Source of the DNA: Thunnus maccoyii
Lineage: Eukaryota > Chordata > Actinopteri > Scombriformes > Scombridae
Direction: 5' to 3'
Assembly: GCF_910596095.1 (NCBI RefSeq)
Contig: NC_056550.1
Span: forward strand, 6,348,501 to 6,412,500
Length of the DNA stretch: 64,000 nucleotides
Positions 56,870 to 64,000 of the stretch are shown here, piece after piece. A model generated the notes under the pieces. The model saw only the letters and a program-made list of their open reading frames with translations. It did not search any database and was not told the DNA's origin. Numbering within the stretch: position 1 is the stretch's first letter; every line of letters starts with the position of its first letter. Position numbers and translations under genes: made by a program.

Positions 56870-58750
56870 ATGTTAATAATAATACATTTCATCTGGACTG
56901 CACTTTTCATTCATGGTGAAAAGCGCTACAGCATTAATAACATAGAACACACAACATAAAGAAAATAATAAGATAATAAGAGTTAAGATGAAAAAGCCTT
57001 CATGAATAGAAAGGTTTTTAGGCCTTTTGTAAAAGAATCTAGGGACTGTGCTGCCGTCAGATGGTTAGAAAGGCTGTTCCACAAGTGTGGTGCAGCAGAG
57101 CAGAAAGCTCGAGCCCCCATGGTGCAAAGCTTATAAGCGGGGGCCTGGAGGAGCAAGCTGCTGGCAGATCTGAGGGTACTGTAGGTAGGGAGGCACATGT
57201 CCATTGATGGATTTGTATGTGAGGAGCAGGACATTGTAGTCAATCCTGAAGGAGACAGGGAGCCAGTGCAATGAAAACAGAATTGGTGTTCCATATTTGT
57301 GTTTTTGAACTCTCATCAGGATCCTGGCAGCACTGTTCTGAATGTACTGGAGCTTCTGGATGTTCCTGCCAGGGATCCCTGTGAAGAGCTGCATTGCAGT
57401 AGTCCAGTCTTGAGGAGATAAAGGCATGGACAAGTTTCTCTGCATGTGACAGGGCTAGAGAGAGGCGGAATTTAGAGATGTTTTTGAGATGGTAGAAAGA
57501 GGTTTTGCATAGATGTCTTATATGGTCATCAAAAGTCTGAGGGTAAAACCTAACACCCAGATTAGTGACTGAGGAGGAAAGGGGGTGGCCTGACCATCAA
57601 AGGTGAGAAGAGGTAGGGGGATGACTGAATCTGGTGTGGAGTACCAACAAGGAGAGCCTCAGCTTTGCTGCTGTTTAACTGGAGGACATTTGTGCTCATC
57701 CAGTCCTTTATCTCAAGACAGGTGCTGAGGCGTGACATGGCTGCGGAAGGACTTGGGGCAGCTTTGATGTACAGCTGGGTATGATCAGCATAGCAATGAA
57801 AAGACATCCCATATCTGCTTATGACACATCCAAGGGGGGGCATGAAGAGGTTAAACAGGATGGCACCGAGAACCAATTCTTGTGGAACACCACAGGTGAC
57901 AAGGAGCGATCTAGATCTGCATCTTCCCAGTGAGACATACTCAGTCCTACCAGAAAGCTAGGACTGAAACCACTTAAATGCAGAGTCTAACAGTCCAATG
58001 GTGGTGTGAAGGCGCTCTAAGAGGATAGTGTGATCCACAGTGTGAAACGCAGCACTCAGGTCAAGGAGAATCAGGAAAGAAGGGGACCCTGCATCAGCTG
58101 CCATCAGCAGGTCATTCACAGCACTGAGCACAGCTGTTTAATTTCTGTGTGCTGAACGAAAACCTGACTGAAATTTTTCAAATAGGTTAGTGTGTTCAAG
58201 GTGGTCCTGAAGCTCAGAAGCAACCACCATCTCCAACACCTTAGATAGGAAAGGGAGGTTGGAGATAGGTCTGTAGCTTGCAAAGAACAGTTTGGGTGAT
58301 TGGGGGGCTGAGAATAGGGATGTAAGATTTGAGCAGGGCTGTGGGAATGGGGTCCAGGGCACAAGTACAGGGTTTCATCTTCCTGAGGATTTCCTCAACG
58401 TGGCTCCACATGGCGCCAGAAAAATGGAACAGAGCTCCCAGACAGAGGGTTGATGACAGGAGGAGGCAGAGAGGAGGAGCTGGACATCCGAGAGTGGATG
58501 TTTTTGACCTTGGCTCTGAAAAAGTCAATGAAGCCGTTACATTGCTCTTCTGTAGGCACAATTGGGGAAGATGACTGTGGCTTCAGGAGATGGTTTTTGG
58601 TGGAAAAAAAGATGCTTAGGGTTGCCAGGATTTTTATTAATTAGGTTGGAGTAGAACTGTGACAGAGCATCTTTAAGGGACTTTGAGTAAGTCCTTTGAT
58701 GTTCACAGAAGGCCAGTTTATGGATAGTGAGCCCAGAGTGTCTGAAGCAT
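56870..58750 (-). mobile_element. L2-like non-LTR retrotransposon, 5'-truncated and decayed
   Basis: On the - strand a reverse transcriptase can be followed through several frames. Before the core: NPKHLFSTKNHLLKPQ (about 58590-58640). Then ILRKMKPCTCALDPIPTALL, SYRPISNLPFLSKVLE, LFEKFQSGFRSAHRN and LGAILFNLFMPPLG. The catalytic block is FHCYADHTQLY: the family YADD is YADH here, with His at 57781-57783. After the core come IQNSAARILMRVQKHK, LHWLPVSFRIDYNVLLLTYK and, in another frame, GARAFCSAAPHLWNSL. At least three frameshifts and stop codons (for example after SAHRN) break it. No endonuclease domain is seen, so the copy is 5'-truncated. It has an AT-rich 3' end near 56870. Confidence 0.85.
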
Positions 58751-58983
58751 TGTGTACTCTATGTACTCTTGACTCACTAAAGGCACTTTGTGACCCGGAT
58801 TCAGACCCATAAATGACTTTTTTATTTTTTGAATTGCTTAAAACAAATAAAAAGTCTATAGTCTACGGTCATGGTAGCAGCTCTGTGAGGCACAGCGGTG
58901 CTTTGTGCGAAATGCTAACAGGAGCGTGTCTATGTTCCCTCAGATCAGTACCTCTGCCAATGAGGTAATGTTTTTGCCCCTGT

Positions 58984-59004
58984 CTGTTTGTTTGTTTGTT
59001 TGTT
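58984..59004. repeat. (TTTG)n microsatellite
   Basis: About five tandem TTTG units, immediately before the telomere-like array. Confidence 0.9.
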
Positions 59005-59017
59005 AATTTGTCATTCC

Positions 59018-59039
59018 AACCCTAACCCTAACCCTAACC
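59018..59039. repeat. Short interstitial telomere-like array
   Basis: Three and a half perfect units of CCCTAA, which is TTAGGG on the - strand, the vertebrate telomere unit. Confidence 0.9.
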
Positions 59040-59622
59040 TCTGCCCTTCGAGGGACCCCAACAGTGCATTATGAAAGGGCCAGCTCTGATGTTGAGGGAA
59101 CACGGGGCTGAGGGAACATAGGGCCTAATTTTGATGGGGAAGAACATTCATGAGGGAAAATAGCGCTGATCCCCATGCTCACAATGCCAATGCTAACATG
59201 CTGATGTTTAGCAGGTTTAATGTTTACCATGTTCACCATCTTAGTTTAGTATGGTAGCATGCTAACATTTGCTTTTTAGCACTAAACATAAAGTACAGCT
59301 GGGGCTGATGGGAAAGCCATTCATTTGTAGGTATTTGGTCAAAAACCAAAGTATTAGCCCTGCTATATGGACAGTGAATATCTGCAAATGACCAGAGCTG
59401 TTACAATTCATCCTGCGGAGGACATCAATGTGTTTACCAAAGCTCATGACCATTCATCAAATAGTTACCAGACATTTCACTTAAAACCACAAATATCAAG
59501 CTCATTTCAGCACTAGAGAAAAAGTCAGAGGATCATCAAAGTCAGTAGGATTCATCCTCTGAGGACCATAAATGTATGTACAAGATTTAATGGCAATCCA
59601 TCCCTTAGCTAAATGTTAATAT

Positions 59623-59885
59623 GAAACCAGGTTGGCTGCGTCAGTAAAGTTTTTTAAATCTCCTGAAAAGACAAAGAGCCTATCTTGATTTTACTTGAGT
59701 TTTTATTTTATTGAAATTGTCTTTTTATTTATTTTTTATTTGTATGTCTTTTATCCTACATTACTGTTATTGGTTGTATCTGTTTTATCATGAAATCTAT
59801 AAAATCAATTTTATGATTTGTTGAGTATAGTTTGCTGCCTTGTGTGAAGAACTTTCTCACTTTGGTTTTGAAAAGTGCCCTATAA

Positions 59886-59922
<37 letters not shown>

Positions 59923-59923
59923 C
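59623..59923 (+). mobile_element. LINE 3' tail nested in the 'GCTAAC' repeat, with (ATG)n end
   Basis: An insertion with an L2-like 3' end (gttttgaaaagtgccctata then (ATG)n at 59886-59921). It is flanked by near-identical 9-mers tgttaatat (59614-59622) and tgttaaaat (59924-59932), the likely target duplication. The interrupted repeat continues directly after it. Confidence 0.65.
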
Positions 59924-61503
59924 TGTTAAAATATTTCAGTCTGGACCAAAGTGGCAGACAAATCGAATGACGGACCAACATTGCCATCCGTACAGCTATG
60001 TGGCTAAAATATGTGTAACTTGTATATCCACAGGTGACTCTTTTATAACAACCAGATTTTTTCATTTGGCCTGCCAGATGTTTACTGGCTCCCTCAGTAA
60101 AAACACATGTTAAAAGATTCATTTTCAGCTGAAAATGTGGACTTTCAATGAACCACGACAAACTGAATCTGAGAAACACATACCTGCTTTCACTCCCAGT
60201 GGGAAATTGATTGTAGCCTCCAGATGCTCCGGCAATTACCGGCAAATAAGTACATCCACTCATGTATCAACTGGCACAGAGGCTATCAGGGTGTGAATGA
60301 GCTCACTTACCCAATGCATTTCAGATGAGGTCATGCTTACGGATTCAACATGCCACATCATCACACACTGGAGGAAGTCACCATCATGATCATTTATTGA
60401 TCAGGCAAATGGTTTTCAGAAAGGACTGCTGCGATAACACTACCTAAAATACGGGAAGACAAGAGCTCAGCAATTAAATATAAAAAAACAATTTTCAGGT
60501 TATCATTTTTCAGAGCTGTGGTTCCATGTCTATAAACCAGACAGAGAGAAGTCTGAAAAACAGTAACCTGGAGGGAAAATAACACATTCAAACAAACCAA
60601 TAAATCATAGTCCAACTGAAAGCATAAACATGACTTGACTTGAAAAAAACACTCCAGAGGAATCCCTCGCACTCTGGGGTTGTAGAGGGGAGATTTCCAT
60701 CCATCGTGGTGTTCACACATTGGAATCTAAACAAAGCCAAATGCTGAACTTTTGCTGCAGGATTAGGTCCAGCCAGAAGACTGAAATATGAGTTTGTTTT
60801 GTGTTCAATTGTAACTGTCCCCCTTTAAGCGGGACAAATTATTCCTTTATGGTTTTAAATAGTGGGAGAGTCTCGCTGCTCTTTTTGCTTCCAGCTATAT
60901 TTATTTTTACATGCTGGTCTATGTGTGTCAGTTACATTTTATTCAGGATTATCAGGATTTTCTCACTTGGGATCCACATAAAGATTTTTCAGAATGACAT
61001 AAAAATCAGAAAAAAACACTGATTCTGAGCACCTCATGTGTATGTTTTTTTTTATGAAAACCATGAAGATGAGCTTATGTTTCCTGTGTTTTATAAAATC
61101 CAACATTACTATGAGTTACTAAACATATGTGCTGTACATTCCTAAATGGTTTGACCTCATTTTATGAAGCCAATGGGAGCAGATAACAGAGCAAAGCAGC
61201 AGACTATTAACAATAGTCATTATGTTAGGACAATAAACACACTAAAGGCCATACTGTCCCTGGGACGTTAGCTCGCCTCATGTTCTTTTTTCTCCATGCA
61301 GCACAATAACTCCATTAATAACAAGACTTCTACTGGGAGCCTTGCTCCCAGATATGTGATAAACAAGGGAGGGTCTGACTTTGAGCTGTCACTCCACACT
61401 TCTTTTCTTTGGTCACTGTGGAGCTCGATGAAGGATACAAGCTCCAAAGCTTCAAGCCAAGGATCACTGTGAGGTTAGACTTGTGTCAAGAGAAATATGT
61501 TCT

Positions 61504-61516
61504 GGGGGGGGGGGGG
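61504..61516. repeat. Run of 13 G
   Basis: Homopolymer of 13 G next to R2 copy 4. Confidence 0.97.
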
Positions 61517-61579
61517 AAGAATAAAATACATGGGTCACTAACAATTTTAAGCCTCACTAGACTTTATCAAAAGATTTTT

Positions 61580-61905
61580 TTTGGCCACTTGCAATTCAAA
61601 CAGTTGCTTATTTACACATCCAGCAGATACAGAGCAAGGTTCATTTAGAGTCATGTTTCTGGCCATCTGTTGAATGTGAGTCCAATATTCATTCTCTTTT
61701 AGCCCTGTTTTTGGCTCCTGAGGGAAATATCTGGTTCATTAGCTGCTCAATGCTCCTCTATGTTCACCAGCTAGTCACTAACTTTGTCTGCCATTGGGTG
61801 CAGGGCAGGTAGCAGACATTGGATTAGATCTTCTTTGCTGAAGTCATGTTTTGTCTGCTGCTGAATATGGGATTGATGAGAGCAGCGAAAGTGAACCAAG
61901 ACAGC
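61580..61905 (-). repeat. Interspersed repeat 'R2', copy 4 (reverse)
   Basis: Closely parallels copy 3: tggctcctgagggaaatatc, ggttcattagctgctcaatg, accagctagtcactaacttt, gagcagcgaaagtgaaccaa. Confidence 0.65.
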
Positions 61906-62374
61906 AAAGTGCTTGTCATGATTGTCAAACAGCATCTGAAATTCCCTTCCCCCCTCACCTTTCCAACATGGGAATTGCGGAAAGGGCTGCATCCCATGAT
62001 TCCCATGATACTTCCCAAAACTCATGATCAAAATAGCATGTCCGCAGAAATTGGCCAGATGTGCAGAAAGAACAGCAAGGTTTAAGCTCTTCTCTTATCT
62101 TGTTTTCCTGTAACATCTTTGAGACAGCACCTTAAAAATGGTTTGTAGAGCAAATGATGAATCAGCTTTCTTCTTAATAACACGTGTGCTATAAAGGTCA
62201 ATGGTTGTTCTGTGGTAATCAGTGACTAGATATCTCATTTCCATGTAATGCTCCAAATGATGAGTCAAACTCTGATAGCAGTTTAGGGAAGGTTAAATAA
62301 TTAAAGCAGATATGATAAAGTATTTGAAATTATGCATCTGAGCCCAGGGTGCTATGGTGAGGAACACATGTTTT

Positions 62375-62416
62375 TGTGTGTAACACATTAAGGGTTGTGT
62401 GTAACACATTAAGGGT
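62375..62416. repeat. Perfect 21-bp tandem duplication
   Basis: Two identical head-to-tail units, tgtgtgtaacacattaaggg plus t, at 62375-62395 and 62396-62416. Their identity suggests a recent event. Confidence 0.95.
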
Positions 62417-64000
62417 ATGATTACTTCATGCCTTCAATGGATGAAGCCCAAACATGACTGGCTGTACAGATAACTTGAGCTACAGTGTTCATGACAGAAG
62501 CCTGACTTCATTCTTTTGTGATAATCTTCTCTCTCACTCTCTTGCATTTTACTGTGTGACTCTGTTGTATTTTTCCTTTTGTGGTCAGGCTGCGGCCCCC
62601 GTGTTAATCCACACAGCTGTGAAGCCTCACTGAAGACTGCCTCCTCTTCTCTTCCAGCCCATTAAAACTGTCATGAGGTGAAGGACAAATGGTTATGCAT
62701 CCCACTAAACCAGATTTGTGTCGTCTGGTGGAAGGAAGATAGAAGCAGATTACAGGATTTTAGCTTCACATTTTTCCTGCTCTGCCTTTTTTTTGGAGGG
62801 TATCTTGTCATTACACTGTTTTACCCTGGCCAAGATCTGGATCAGGAATGACAGGATAATTACATGTGATTGGGGTCATTCAAATGTAGGTCTACAAATG
62901 GAGCACTTCAACTACTGTTTAATTACAGAAGTCAAAAGCAGTAGCATACCTCGTGTGTGTATTCACTCAACATCCCCAGGCAAGACAGGCCAAGGCCAAA
63001 CAACCCTGACCTTCTCCCAGCTTCTGCACAACCTAGAAATAGATGAACCTTTGAATGTCGAGCAATTTATTAATCCCAATGTGAAATCACGAAAGCAAGG
63101 TGCGCTAACTTTAGCTTTCACTGCTAGCTCATGTGGTACCATATGGTCGCAGCTGTAAAATGTTACAACAGCGAGGAGCCTACATATGATAACATCCGTT
63201 CTAATCATGTAAGTATTGTATCAGTATCTACAGAATGACATTTTCAAGTCAAAGCAAAGGATATTAAAAAAGGACAATTGTGGATGAGCATGTTGTGCTT
63301 TCTTGAATCAGCCAAATGTAGCATACAGTACATAAACTTAGCATCTCAAGAACCATGCATATTTAATTGATTTTATTGTTAAATTTATGGTGATTTTAGT
63401 TTCCCAGTTATCAGTTTCGCTCTTGGCAAACACATATCCTTGAATTGCTAATTAATTTACATTTAAAGTGCATTTGCTTGTTTGTAAGTTTATTCCTAAT
63501 GGATCATGTCAGATCTGATAGTCCCTTAAACTCAGTTATGTTTATCATTAACTGGACAATGTTTACTTTAAGATTTGATCAGTCAGAATAAACCATCTGG
63601 AGGATTCTCACGCTTATTTCTCAACACAATCATTAATAACTTATGGCTGCAGTAGATCTCTGTGTAAAATGTGTTTTTTAGGCCCAAATTAATGAGCCAC
63701 TTGATTCATTTCGACCCACACATCATCTTTAGCAAGTTCCCTGATGTTACACAACAGAGAGGTGGTGTGACAGATCTATGTGGTATTTTCCAGCAGTAAA
63801 AAATATAAACAACCCCAAAATATACTCTGACATTTGCAGCATCACCATTTCTACTAGTGTTATTTTTAAAACCGGTAGAAGCAGTTTAAAATCGAACAGT
63901 CCTGCTCAGAGTCACATCTATGGCATTCACTATGTCTCTCATTGCAACACAGAAAAGATCCATTACTGAGCCATTAGTTTATGTAATTTGTTATTCCCAT
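62417..64000. other. Window end, no gene supported
   Basis: An open frame at 62718-63158 (146 codons) has no recognisable domain, no Kozak-strong start and no splice partners. The region is otherwise AT-rich spacer. Confidence 0.4.

Larger units (their letters stand above)
58855..60000 (+). repeat. 'GCTAAC' interspersed repeat, longest copy, interrupted
   Basis: Starts ctacggtcatggtagcagct and contains atgctaacatgctgatgttt, accatgttcaccatctta, gtacagctggggctgatggg and tggcaatccatcccttagct. It resumes after an insertion with atatttcagtctggacca and aacattgccatccgtacagc. It is interrupted by a (TTTG)n/telomere-like tract near 58985-59040 and by the LINE tail at 59623-59923. Confidence 0.75.

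Noticed and set aside
59880..60263. Frame ending in poly-His on - and poly-Met on +
   Set aside because: Artefact of the (ATG)n tail of the nested LINE insertion.
62718..63158. 146-codon open frame on +
   Set aside because: Longest frame near the window end, but no domain, compositional bias or splice partner supports it.

Overview
This window is nuclear DNA of a bony fish, most likely a percomorph teleost. The genes are split by GT-AG introns, and the encoded proteins are close to vertebrate orthologues. The spacers carry repeat families typical of teleosts: Tc1-like transposons, a hAT-type MITE, L2-like LINE fragments, CA/GT microsatellites and a repeat rich in 'GCTAAC' words. There are no operons, CRISPR arrays or bacterial features. 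Exon boundaries were placed by reading splice sites and reading phase by hand.

Layout. (1) 1-2503, + strand: the last six exons of gcdh (glutaryl-CoA dehydrogenase), whose 5' part lies outside the window. (2) 9501-10804, + strand: a two-exon gene for a 178-residue single-pass membrane protein that I cannot name. (3) 14842-23432, - strand: farsa (cytosolic phenylalanyl-tRNA synthetase alpha subunit), 13 coding exons, 497 residues. (4) 25729-38157 and slightly upstream, - strand: ilf3 (NF90/NF110 double-stranded-RNA-binding protein), one 5' non-coding exon plus 16 coding exons, 852 residues. An alternative last exon at 28286-28332 gives a 684-residue NF90-type form. (5) 40614-43572, - strand: a prostaglandin E receptor EP1 gene (ptger1 type), two coding exons, 385 residues. 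(6) 43620-64000: about 20 kb with no gene I can support. It holds a decayed L2-like retrotransposon, several copies of two interspersed repeats, microsatellites, a short telomere-like array and a strong hairpin.

The genes do not form a pathway. Gcdh works in mitochondrial lysine/tryptophan breakdown, FARSA in translation, ILF3 in RNA metabolism and PTGER1 in prostanoid signalling. What they share is conserved linkage: all four human orthologues map to chromosome arm 19p13, and FARSA and GCDH are near neighbours there. The most informative finding is the conserved NF90-specific terminal exon inside ilf3, whose short peptide matches the mammalian NF90 tail although it is only 47 coding bases long.
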